Shown piece by piece: positions 1-5,839 of a DNA stretch of 11,427 nt. Both the position numbers and the translations under genes were made by a program. Each line of letters starts with the position of its first letter. Positions within the stretch are counted from its first letter, which is position 1. This DNA comes from Planctomycetaceae bacterium (GTDB lineage Bacteria; Planctomycetota; Phycisphaerae; Phycisphaerales; SM1A02), in the NCBI GenBank assembly GCA_947474205.1, contig CANJIC010000048.1, positions 1-11,427 of the forward strand, read 5' to 3'. A model generated the notes under the pieces. That model had not been told where the DNA came from, ran no database searches, and saw only the letters and a list, made by a program, of their open reading frames with translations.

Positions 1-1727
1 ACAGCAAGCACGGCGACTTTCAATGCAACGCGGCGCTGGCGATCGCGCGCGCCATTGGCGCCAATCCGCGCGACATTGCCGCCAAAATTCTCGCGGCCAC
101 TCCGCTTGCCGCGCTAGGCACCGCGGACATTGCCGGCCCCGGCTTCATCAATATTCGCCTTGGCGACTCCGCGCTTCACACCATGCTTGACCGCGTGTGC
201 ATGCCCGACCTTGGCATTGAACCCGCGCCGCGCACGCACGCCATTGTTGTGGATTTGTGCGGTGTGAATGTGGCCAAGCAAATGCATGTTGGACATTTGC
301 GCAGCACCATTCTGGGCGATGTCGTGGCGCGCCTGCATGAGCGCTTGGGCCGAAAAGTTTTCCGTGAAAATCATCTTGGCGATTGGGGACTTCCAATCGC
401 AATGACCATGTCCGCGCTGAAGCGCCAGAAGCGCGACTTGAAATCTCTCACGCTGGCCGATCTCAATCATGCGTATCGAGCGGCGCAACTGGAATCCGCC
501 ACCGATGAAGCCGGTCTTGAAGCCGCGCGCGCCCGCCACGCTGGTCCGCACCGCATCATTGAACTTGAAATTCAACATGACAGCGCGCTTGCCGCCGAGC
601 AAGACGCCAAAGCCACGCTTCTGCGCTTGCAAGCTGGCGACGCCGCCACGGTTGCCGCGTGGCAGCAACTGATTGACGTCACCATGAGCGAAGTTCTGGA
701 AACCGCGCGCGTTCTTGGCGTTGACTTAACCAACAAACATTCGCGCGGCGAAAGTTTTTACCGCGACAAACTTGCGCCAACGGTCCAAGCTTTCATGGAC
801 GCCGGTCTTGCGCAAGTGAATCAAGGCGCAATGGTTGTTCACTTCGCCGATCGCGAACGCCCGCTTCTTATTCGCAAAGCCGACGGCGGATTTTTGTATT
901 CCACAACTGATCTCGCCGCGGTGCAGCACCGCGTTGGCGCGCTTCACGCTGGCGAAATTATTTATGTTGTCGACGCCCGACAACGCGATCACTTTCGCGA
1001 TGTCTTTGACGCCATTCATTTGATCGGCTGGGACAAACTTGCGGACGGCACGCAAGCCAAACTCTCTCACTTGGCGTTTGGCAGCGTGTTGGGCACTGAC
1101 AAAAAACCGCTTAAAACCCGCAGTGGAGAGCTCTTTACGCTCAAGGCACTGCTGGACGAAGCCATTGCGCGCGGCACGGAACAAGTTCGCCTTCGCGCCA
1201 AACAAACTGATTCGCCAACTGAGGGAACAGCCGAACAAGAAATCGCCGACATTGGCCGCGCCGTTGGTATTGCCGCCGTGAAGTACGCCGATCTGTCCGG
1301 CGACCCCATCAAAGATTATGTGTTTGACCTTGATCGCATGATTGCGTTTGAAGGCGACACCGGACCCTACATTCAATATGCGCACGCGCGCATTGCCAGC
1401 CTTCTTGCAAAAAGCGACGCGACCGAGTCCGCCATTGCAAACGCCGCGTGGATATTCAATCACGCCGCCGAACGCGCGTTGGTGCTTGCCATTCTTGCCT
1501 TCCCAGCCACCATTAAAAACGCGGCCGACCTTGGTTCCCCGCAACGCGTCTGCTCCGCGCTGCATGAACTTGCAAATTCATACGCAACTTTTTATCAAGC
1601 GTGCCCCGTTCTCAAGGCGCCCGATGAAGCCACGCGACTCGCCCGCCTTCGTCTTTCGCATTTAACCAAACGCGTTCTGGCGCAAGGACTTCATCTGCTA
1701 GGCATGGACGCTCCCAATCGAATGTGA
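1..1727 (+). CDS. argS: Arginyl-tRNA synthetase, 5' end cut by the window edge
   Basis: Cytoplasmic class Ia enzyme that joins arginine to tRNA-Arg. The reading frame is open from base 3, and the Met at 183 is internal. The upstream codons encode the end of the ArgS-specific N-terminal domain (HGDFQCNAA, then IAGPGFINIRL), so only a few dozen N-terminal residues are missing. The HIGH-type signature is HVGH (285-296), inside NVAKQMHVGHLRSTILGD. The KMSKS position holds KKPLKTRSG (1101-1127), a normal ArgS variant. Next comes the family pattern DLSGD...FDLDRM...GDTGPYIQYAHARI. An all-helical DALR anticodon-binding domain ends in LLGMDAPNRM, the expected C-terminus. About 574 residues are visible, close to the usual 550-590. 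The frame is intact. It converges on the deaminase gene across a gap of about 100 bases. Identification is secure; the true start lies outside the window. Confidence 0.97.
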   Translation, partial: SKHGDFQCNAALAIARAIGANPRDIAAKILAATPLAALGTADIAGPGFINIRLGDSALHTMLDRVCMPDLGIEPAPRTHAIVVDLCGVNVAKQMHVGHLRSTILGDVVARLHERLGRKVFRENHLGDWGLPIAMTMSALKRQKRDLKSLTLADLNHAYRAAQLESATDEAGLEAARARHAGPHRIIELEIQHDSALAAEQDAKATLLRLQAGDAATVAAWQQLIDVTMSEVLETARVLGVDLTNKHSRGESFYRDKLAPTVQAFMDAGLAQVNQGAMVVHFADRERPLLIRKADGGFLYSTTDLAAVQHRVGALHAGEIIYVVDARQRDHFRDVFDAIHLIGWDKLADGTQAKLSHLAFGSVLGTDKKPLKTRSGELFTLKALLDEAIARGTEQVRLRAKQTDSPTEGTAEQEIADIGRAVGIAAVKYADLSGDPIKDYVFDLDRMIAFEGDTGPYIQYAHARIASLLAKSDATESAIANAAWIFNHAAERALVLAILAFPATIKNAADLGSPQRVCSALHELANSYATFYQACPVLKAPDEATRLARLRLSHLTKRVLAQGLHLLGMDAPNRM

Positions 1728-1794
1728 TATTGCGCCATCCATCGACACCTCAACATCGATTGATTTCCCCATTATTCAAAGCAAAATATCAACT

Positions 1795-1807
1795 CGCCGC
1801 CACGGCG
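1795..1807 (-). terminator. Weak candidate terminator hairpin after the deaminase gene
   Basis: In the short gap between the converging argS and deaminase genes, CGCCG-CCA-CGGCG forms a 5-base-pair GC stem with a 3-base loop. Read on the minus strand it is followed by AGTTGATATTTTGC, a broken T-rich run, so it would suit the deaminase transcript better than argS. The stem is short and the T-run is interrupted, so this is only a candidate. Confidence 0.3.
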
Positions 1808-1831
1808 CGCATGTTTGCAATCAATACATTT

Positions 1832-2314
1832 TCAACAAGGCAACTGAGCGGACGCGGGCCGCAAGCGTGTTTCATACACAACCCCGCTCTCGCTTAAAAC
1901 ACTTTGCGCTTTGCGAATGCTCTCTAGCCAATGCGCGTCGGCGCCAACTAAATCAGGCTCCCATGTCACCACGCGCGAAATGCCAGCTTGCACCATGCCA
2001 ATAGCGCACGCCACGCACGGCGAAAATGATGTGAACATGGTGCACCCAAGCGGACTCACTCCGTTGCGCGCGCATTGAATAATGGCGTTCATTTCCGCGT
2101 GCACAATTAATTCATATTTAGCCGGCCGCTCCAATCGCTCCGCGCGATCTTCAACGCCCCTAGGCAACCCATTAAAACCCGTCGCCACAATTTGTTTTGC
2201 CGCGCTCACAATAATTGCGCCAACGCCACGACTGGGGTCCTTGCTCCATGTCGCAATCTGATCCGCAAGCAGCAGAAATCGAATGTCCCATTTGTTGTCG
2301 CTGGTTGACTTCAT
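1832..2314 (-). CDS. dCMP deaminase-like zinc-dependent deaminase
   Basis: 160-residue member of the cytidine/deoxycytidylate deaminase superfamily. The zinc site is complete: HAEMNAI (His72 as ligand, Glu74 as proton shuttle) and SFSPCVACA (Cys100 and Cys103 as ligands). The N-terminal WDIRFLLLADQIA...GVGAIIV...ATGFNGLPRGV is typical of the dCMP deaminase/ComEB branch. The likely reaction is deamination of dCMP to dUMP, feeding dTMP synthesis in the cytoplasm, but substrate cannot be fixed from motifs; other members act on modified or free nucleosides. The second, structural zinc-binding insert of some phage dCMP deaminases is not evident. The ATG at 2314 has no clear Shine-Dalgarno sequence. 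The gene begins 32 bases after the kinase stop on the same strand, so it may share that transcript, although a -10-like TAGACT lies in the gap. Confidence 0.85.
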   Translation of the reverse strand: MKSTSDNKWDIRFLLLADQIATWSKDPSRGVGAIIVSAAKQIVATGFNGLPRGVEDRAERLERPAKYELIVHAEMNAIIQCARNGVSPLGCTMFTSFSPCVACAIGMVQAGISRVVTWEPDLVGADAHWLESIRKAQSVLSESGVVYETRLRPASAQLPC

Positions 2315-2336
2315 TGTGTGACCCGCATGCGCGCCA

Positions 2337-2342
2337 AGTCTA
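2337..2342 (-). promoter_or_regulatory. Candidate -10 element (TAGACT) for the deaminase gene
   Basis: Read on the minus strand, TAGACT lies in the 32-base gap between the kinase stop and the deaminase ATG, 22 bases before that ATG. The same hexamer precedes metF and metG in this window. I see no convincing -35 at the usual distance. The deaminase may instead be expressed by read-through from the kinase promoter. Confidence 0.3.
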
Positions 2343-2346
2343 ACTA

Positions 2347-3219
2347 TTACTTGGCGCCAACCGCTGACATTCCCATGGTGGTGTCACTTAAGGCCTGAGC
2401 TATGGAGTCCAGGCGCTCCGCAACCGTGCCCATGCCCTGCACCCGCGCCGCGGGATCTAATTGAATGCACTCTTGAATCAATTGACCCAATTCCACTGGA
2501 ATTTTAGGGTTTCGAATGTGTGCGGGATTCGGAAGTTGAACCAAGTTGGTGTTGACAACGCCACCTGATGCATTCAAATTTTGTGGAGGAAAAACCGTGG
2601 GAATAACTTCACCGCAAAACAAAAAATACGCCATGGCTCCAAAATTGTAGACATCGGTTTGCGCCGTGATGGCCTGTAAATGCCCCTGCTCTGGCGCGAT
2701 GTATCCGGGCGTCCCCTGAATTCGTTTCTTCACTTCGTTCACCGAACAAGCTTGACCCAAATCAATGATCTTGACTTGTCCTTTGTCTGTCACCATGACA
2801 TTGATCGGTTTCATATCGCCGTGCACAAATCCACGTTGATTCATGTGATCAAGACCACGAGCCACTTGCGCCAAAAGTTGGGTGGCTTCAGTCATATTTT
2901 TAAACCTGCGGTTCTCCAGCGTGTCCGCATCGACAAGCTCCATCAACAATCCAATGTCCGTTGTTGTGAAACGTTTTGTTATCCGTAAAATTTTATAAAT
3001 GCCCCGAATATTTTTGTGATCAAGCTTGGAGCCAATCGCGTATTCCTGCTCAACCTGCTCAATAAATCGATCGGACTTTTGATCCACGTGAACCACGTGC
3101 TTCAAAGCCCAGACCTGCTTGCTCTTGGGATCTTGAACTACAAATACTTCGCTGGCGGCACCAGTTCCAATCTTGGCGATGACGCGATGACCAAACAATT
3201 CTATCGGTAAAGATGCCAT
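2347..3219 (-). CDS. Soluble Hanks-type Ser/Thr protein kinase
   Basis: 290 residues, essentially one protein kinase domain, predicted to phosphorylate Ser/Thr on unknown partners. Motifs in order: glycine loop GTGAASEV (18-25, third glycine replaced by Ser); ATP-anchoring Lys40 in WALKHV; catalytic loop HGDMKPINV (133-141) with Asp135, Lys137 and Asn140; metal-binding DLG (153-155); activation segment GTPGYIAPEQ with APE at 175-177; DVYNFG (Asp189); the late-lobe Arg259. All catalytic residues are present, so it should be active. HGD replaces HRD, making it a non-RD kinase, and DLG replaces DFG; both are common in bacterial kinases. There is no transmembrane segment, PASTA, WD40 or TPR extension, unlike many planctomycete kinases, so it should be cytosolic and get its input from another protein. 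The ATG at 3219 follows an AGGTGG at a long spacing of 13 bases. The deaminase gene lies directly downstream. Confidence 0.93.
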   Translation of the reverse strand: MASLPIELFGHRVIAKIGTGAASEVFVVQDPKSKQVWALKHVVHVDQKSDRFIEQVEQEYAIGSKLDHKNIRGIYKILRITKRFTTTDIGLLMELVDADTLENRRFKNMTEATQLLAQVARGLDHMNQRGFVHGDMKPINVMVTDKGQVKIIDLGQACSVNEVKKRIQGTPGYIAPEQGHLQAITAQTDVYNFGAMAYFLFCGEVIPTVFPPQNLNASGGVVNTNLVQLPNPAHIRNPKIPVELGQLIQECIQLDPAARVQGMGTVAERLDSIAQALSDTTMGMSAVGAK

Positions 3220-3400
3220 AATTGAGATACGCCCACCTATCTTACGAAGTCAAATTTACATAAATGACCAACAATTTATCCTAACAAAAGACTTTCAATC
3301 AAGCAACTGATCTGGCTCTTTTTCTAGTGTTCAACGGGGCGTCTGGCCACAAAAACAAAGAGCATTGTTTGCTTTGGATCAAGACCCCGAATGGCTTGTG
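3220..3400. other. Intergenic gap between amidase and kinase genes
   Basis: The largest gap in the window (181 bases), AT-richer than its surroundings. It must hold the 3' end of the rex-amidase transcript and the promoter of the kinase gene. The only hairpin near the amidase stop that I see is a 6-base A/T stem (AAACAA...TTGTTT), too weak to call a terminator. No small ORF or RNA gene is evident. Confidence 0.5.
3278..3306 (-). promoter_or_regulatory. Candidate promoter of the kinase-deaminase unit
   Basis: Read on the minus strand, TTGCTT (3306-3301) and TAGGAT (3283-3278) are separated by exactly 17 bases. The -10 matches the TAGNNT pattern seen before other genes here; the -35 matches TTGACA only in TTG. 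The predicted start near 3271 gives a leader of about 50 bases before the kinase ATG. Confidence 0.3.
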
Positions 3401-4120
3401 TCAAGATTTATTTTGGACAAGTTGCGCTTCAAATTCAGCGGCTCCAAAGAATCGTCCTGGGCTGCTGACTCCGGCAACATCACTATGCAAATAAACGTGA
3501 TCGGCCGAAATGTTTAATTCCTTTTGCAGATGTCGCACCAATGAAGCCAATTCGCTCATTTGATTCGTAGTGAATTCCCGTCTGTCACCGTTGCCAATCA
3601 GGCAAATTCCAACCGCGTGACGATTGAGTTCATCAGCCGAGGGCGCGCTGCGACTGGAAACTAATTTTATATCTGAGTGCCCCGCAAAGTTTTTCACCAA
3701 GGAAGCAACATGCGCTCCAGGTTCTTGTCTATTCCATCGTGCCGCAACCTCTATGGAACCGTCGGCAATGCCTTGCCCATTGCCTATGAGAAAGTGATAT
3801 CCAATTCCACTTGCATCGGACGCGCCCTGAAGGCGCGCCACCGAAGACATGTCTCCAGCTGGCGTGTTTGAATGATGAATCACAATAGAGGTCCATCGTT
3901 GGCGATCCAGTTTGGCTTCGCGCGGCATAATGCTGGTGTCTCTTGCGCCAACAATCACCGGCGCCATAGCCAATGGCCTTGGTCCATTCGCATCACCAAG
4001 CACCAACAAACCACTTGTCAACGTTGCCGCCACGGCAAAGCCCGCCCAAACAATGCGCGTTCGACGTGACACAATGCCTTGAACTGCCGCAAGCTTGATG
4101 ATGTGTATTGGGAGCGCCAT
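3401..4120 (-). CDS. Membrane-anchored N-acetylmuramoyl-L-alanine amidase-like protein (Amidase_2/PGRP fold) with altered zinc site
   Basis: 239 residues. One transmembrane segment (about 22-42, WAGFAVAATLTSGLLVLG) follows a basic stretch, so the domain faces the periplasm. The rest fits the Amidase_2/peptidoglycan-recognition family, which cleaves the MurNAc-L-Ala bond: VIHHS (His82, first zinc ligand), GIGYHFLIGNG (Tyr109), RWNRQEPGAHV, VGICLIGNG and LHSDV (His212, second ligand). The third ligand is normally Cys or Asp just before Pro-Gly (CPG/DPG), but here it is Ser220 in VSSPGRFF. Catalysis may therefore be lost or altered, leaving peptidoglycan binding. An insertion of about 20 residues lies between GAHV and the VGICL strand. 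I chose ATG 4120 because GGAG/GGAAG precedes it at good spacing; an in-frame GTG at 4141 would add 7 residues and has no ribosome site. It is the last gene of the rex operon, 77 bases after the small lipoprotein. Confidence 0.82.
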   Translation of the reverse strand: MALPIHIIKLAAVQGIVSRRTRIVWAGFAVAATLTSGLLVLGDANGPRPLAMAPVIVGARDTSIMPREAKLDRQRWTSIVIHHSNTPAGDMSSVARLQGASDASGIGYHFLIGNGQGIADGSIEVAARWNRQEPGAHVASLVKNFAGHSDIKLVSSRSAPSADELNRHAVGICLIGNGDRREFTTNQMSELASLVRHLQKELNISADHVYLHSDVAGVSSPGRFFGAAEFEAQLVQNKS

Positions 4121-4197
4121 AAATAATTTCTTCCACTCCACTATCGGACAAATATTGAATCGGCTTTGGAAAAAATAAAAATTTTTATAAGTTGCGC

Positions 4198-4503
4198 TTA
4201 GCCCGCTGGTGGCGACAGTCTGGCTCGCAATGCTGGCTTTGGATTTCCAAACACATCTGGTTCCGTGACTGGCGTGAATCGATCGCGCAAATTATCTGAT
4301 CGTTCAAACTGATTGCGTGGCTCGCTTTCAGGAAAGAGAACTTTTTGGCAACCCCCCATTCCCATTGTGCACAACATGCAACCCATAGCCATAGAAATGG
4401 TGATCAAGACCAACCGACCACAATTCATGGTGGTTGACCTGGCGTTTGTGTTGCGGCGACCACTGGTGTGCGTGGCGTTGGCATGGGCAGTGGATTCACT
4501 CAT
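4198..4503 (-). CDS. Small putative lipoprotein, family not recognised
   Basis: 101 residues. A hydrophobic segment (about 31-51, LVLITISMAMGCMLCTMG) ends in MGGC, a permissive lipobox with Cys52. A short polar C-terminal part of about 50 residues follows, rich in charged residues, Pro and Phe (LFPESEPRNQFERSD, DVFGNPKPALRARL). It is probably a lipid-anchored periplasmic peptide; I know no function. The ATG at 4503 overlaps the upstream stop as ATGA, which favours translational coupling, but leaves 25 polar residues ahead of the signal. An ATG at 4428 with AGGT about 8 bases upstream would give a conventional signal peptide and a 76-residue precursor. The reading frame and the overlap are seen directly. 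Lipidation is inferred; the Gly-Gly before Cys is less canonical than Ala-Gly. Confidence 0.65.
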   Translation of the reverse strand: MSESTAHANATHTSGRRNTNARSTTMNCGRLVLITISMAMGCMLCTMGMGGCQKVLFPESEPRNQFERSDNLRDRFTPVTEPDVFGNPKPALRARLSPPAG

Positions 4504-5162
4504 GGTTCAAACTCTACTTTAACGGATTTTTCAGAGGTGAAGTCGTCAATTGGCCAAGGAATTGCCCGCTCGGTTTTCAAAGTTCTGCCACTCCAGCCAT
4601 CCACATAGGTCACCACCACCAAGGCCGTGGCGTCCGCACAATCGGGCGGCACCTGAATTGGCGTCTCAAGCGAATAGTGCGAGTTCCCAAGTCCATTGCG
4701 ATAAACATTGCGCAGTTGCAATGGACCCCAATGCGCCGCCGCCAACGGAATCACTTTGCCCGACATCTGCAAGCTGGCTTGCAGCGTCAAGTCGCCAGTC
4801 AGTTGAATTGCGCCGCCTCGACCATCAAGCGCGTTCACAAAAAGTACAAGTTTCTCCGACTGCGCAACTTGACCCGCGGTTTCTTTTTTAGGCAGCGCCC
4901 TGGACAAATTTCCAATGGAAATCTTGGCGACATGCGGCGTGGCTTCTTCCAGTTCCGCGGACGGCGTCTTGGTGGCCGCCTCGCTCTTGATGGCCAACTG
5001 CGCCCGCAACTCCTCTACTTGTGATTCAAGCGCCACGTTTTTGGCTTCAAGTTCTTGCGCTTGCTGACGAAGTTTGTCGGCTGGACTTGGCGTGAACACG
5101 GTCGCATGGCAACCCGCCATGAACAGACATGCAACACAGATTTTATCAAGAATGGTTTTCAC
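4500..5162 (-). CDS. Lipoprotein with N-terminal coiled coil, function unknown
   Basis: 220 residues. A short signal (MKTILDK then ICVACLFMAGC) gives a lipobox MAGC with Cys18 as the lipid-modified residue. Residues 29-62 (DKLRQQAQELEAKN, SQVEELRAQL) show heptad-like Leu/Ala spacing and should form a coiled coil. A spacer to about 78 follows, then a beta-rich domain of about 130 residues (KLVLFVNALDGRGG..., LTGDLTLQASLQ..., ALVVVTYVDGWSG). I do not recognise the domain. The layout resembles a periplasmic lipoprotein that oligomerises through its coiled coil. The start is GTG at 5162, sharing one base with the TAG stop of rex, with GGAAAGAG just upstream as ribosome site. Its own stop overlaps the next gene as ATGA. 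The opposite strand is also open over much of this length, but the lipobox and both overlaps support the minus strand. Confidence 0.8.
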   Translation of the reverse strand: MKTILDKICVACLFMAGCHATVFTPSPADKLRQQAQELEAKNVALESQVEELRAQLAIKSEAATKTPSAELEEATPHVAKISIGNLSRALPKKETAGQVAQSEKLVLFVNALDGRGGAIQLTGDLTLQASLQMSGKVIPLAAAHWGPLQLRNVYRNGLGNSHYSLETPIQVPPDCADATALVVVTYVDGWSGRTLKTERAIPWPIDDFTSEKSVKVEFEP

Positions 5163-5812
5163 TACACGCTCTTTCCATCGGTGATTGATAGTCGAATTTC
5201 AAAAGCCAGTTGCTCTAATGCATCGGTAAAATCTACATTGACCACGGCGATTTCTTTGGGCAAATCCAAGCGGATGGGCGCAAAATTCAAAATTCCAAGA
5301 ATGCCCGCGTCGACCAGTGATTGTGCCACAGCGACCGCCGCGTCGGGCGGCACGGCGATTAAACCCATTTGCACATTTTTCTTTTTCACGGTTTTTTTTA
5401 ATTCTCCCATGCTCTGAACACAAAGCCCCGCGATACGTTTGCCCACTTCCTTCTTGTCGTGGTCAAAGGCGGCCACAAAGTCAAAGCCCTCATTTCGAAA
5501 GCGTGGATACGCCAGCAATGCTCGCCCAATATTGCCGGCACCAACCAAAACCGTCTTCCAAGTTTGATCCATTCCAAGAAGTTGGCGCAATTGATCGTGC
5601 AAATCGCGAATTCGATACCCAACCCCGGGACGCCCCAATGAACCAAAGCACGCCAAATCCTTGCGCACTTGCGCGTCTTTCACTCCAGTTTGATCGCCCA
5701 ACTCCTTGCTGCTAATGGCCGCTTTGCCTTGATCAAGCAGGGAATGCAGCACCCGAAGGTACAAACTCATGCGTCGGCTGGTCGGTTTGGATATGCGATC
5801 TGAGTTTGGCAT
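5162..5812 (-). CDS. rex: Redox-sensing transcriptional repressor Rex
   Basis: 216 residues, a typical Rex length. Rex is a homodimeric cytoplasmic repressor that leaves DNA when NADH rises relative to NAD+, usually de-repressing fermentation and respiration genes. The N-terminal winged helix (about 12-70) contains SSKELGDQTGVKDAQVRKDL and the hallmark FGSLGRPGVGYRI. The Rossmann domain starts at KTVLVGAGNIGRALL (GxGxxG at 91-96), continues with FDFVAAFDHDKKEVGK and MGLIAVPPDAA, and ends with the domain-swap helix FTDALEQLAFEIRL. The frame is intact. The ATG at 5812 has no Shine-Dalgarno sequence, and only a very short leader fits in the 27 bases shared with divergent metF. It is the first gene of a four-gene minus-strand run with two lipoproteins and the amidase-like protein, an unusual setting for rex. 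A TTGTGAA half-site 10 bases upstream of its ATG hints at autoregulation. Confidence 0.96.
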   Translation of the reverse strand: MPNSDRISKPTSRRMSLYLRVLHSLLDQGKAAISSKELGDQTGVKDAQVRKDLACFGSLGRPGVGYRIRDLHDQLRQLLGMDQTWKTVLVGAGNIGRALLAYPRFRNEGFDFVAAFDHDKKEVGKRIAGLCVQSMGELKKTVKKKNVQMGLIAVPPDAAVAVAQSLVDAGILGILNFAPIRLDLPKEIAVVNVDFTDALEQLAFEIRLSITDGKSV

Positions 5813-5833
5813 GGCGGAGATTCACAATAGACT
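5806..5833 (+). promoter_or_regulatory. Candidate metF promoter, predicted leaderless
   Basis: TTGGCA (5806-5811, five of six matches to TTGACA) and TAGACT (5828-5833) are 16 bases apart. The -10 ends 6 bases before the metF ATG at 5840, so transcription would start at or within a base or two of the start codon. The -35 overlaps the rex start codon on the other strand. No Shine-Dalgarno sequence lies before the ATG. Confidence 0.5.
5821..5833 (-). promoter_or_regulatory. Candidate rex -10 (TAGTCT) overlapping a Rex half-site (TTGTGAA)
   Basis: Read on the minus strand, TAGTCT (5833-5828) is followed by TTGTGAA (5827-5821), identical to one arm of the Rex operator consensus TTGTGAA-N4-TTCACAA. 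The second arm is not recognisable at the expected spacing. The half-site would lie at the transcription start of rex and inside the metF promoter, a fitting place for a repressor. A half-site this short can occur by chance. Confidence 0.3.
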
Positions 5834-5839
5834 ATCCAC

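Noticed and set aside
726..1565. Open frame of 279 codons on the minus strand inside argS
   Set aside because: It lies antisense to a clearly conserved argS. Codon bias in GC-rich genes leaves the opposite frame open, and the translation shows no recognisable motif.
1741..1760. ATCGA...TCGAT inverted repeat in the argS/deaminase gap
   Set aside because: Five-base arms with a 10-base loop and no T-run; expected by chance in a window this size.
3350..3385. A/T-rich inverted repeat (AAACAA...TTGTTT) after the amidase gene as a terminator
   Set aside because: The six-pair A/T stem is too weak and no T-run sits directly beside it.
4434..5024. Open frame of 196 codons on the plus strand opposite the two lipoprotein genes
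   Set aside because: The minus-strand genes have lipoboxes and coupled stop/start overlaps. The plus-strand product is Arg/Trp-rich with no structure I can recognise.
5810..5827. Full Rex operator (two arms, 4-base spacer) in the rex/metF gap
   Set aside because: Only one arm (TTCACAA, 5821-5827) matches; at the expected position of the other arm I count essentially no agreement.
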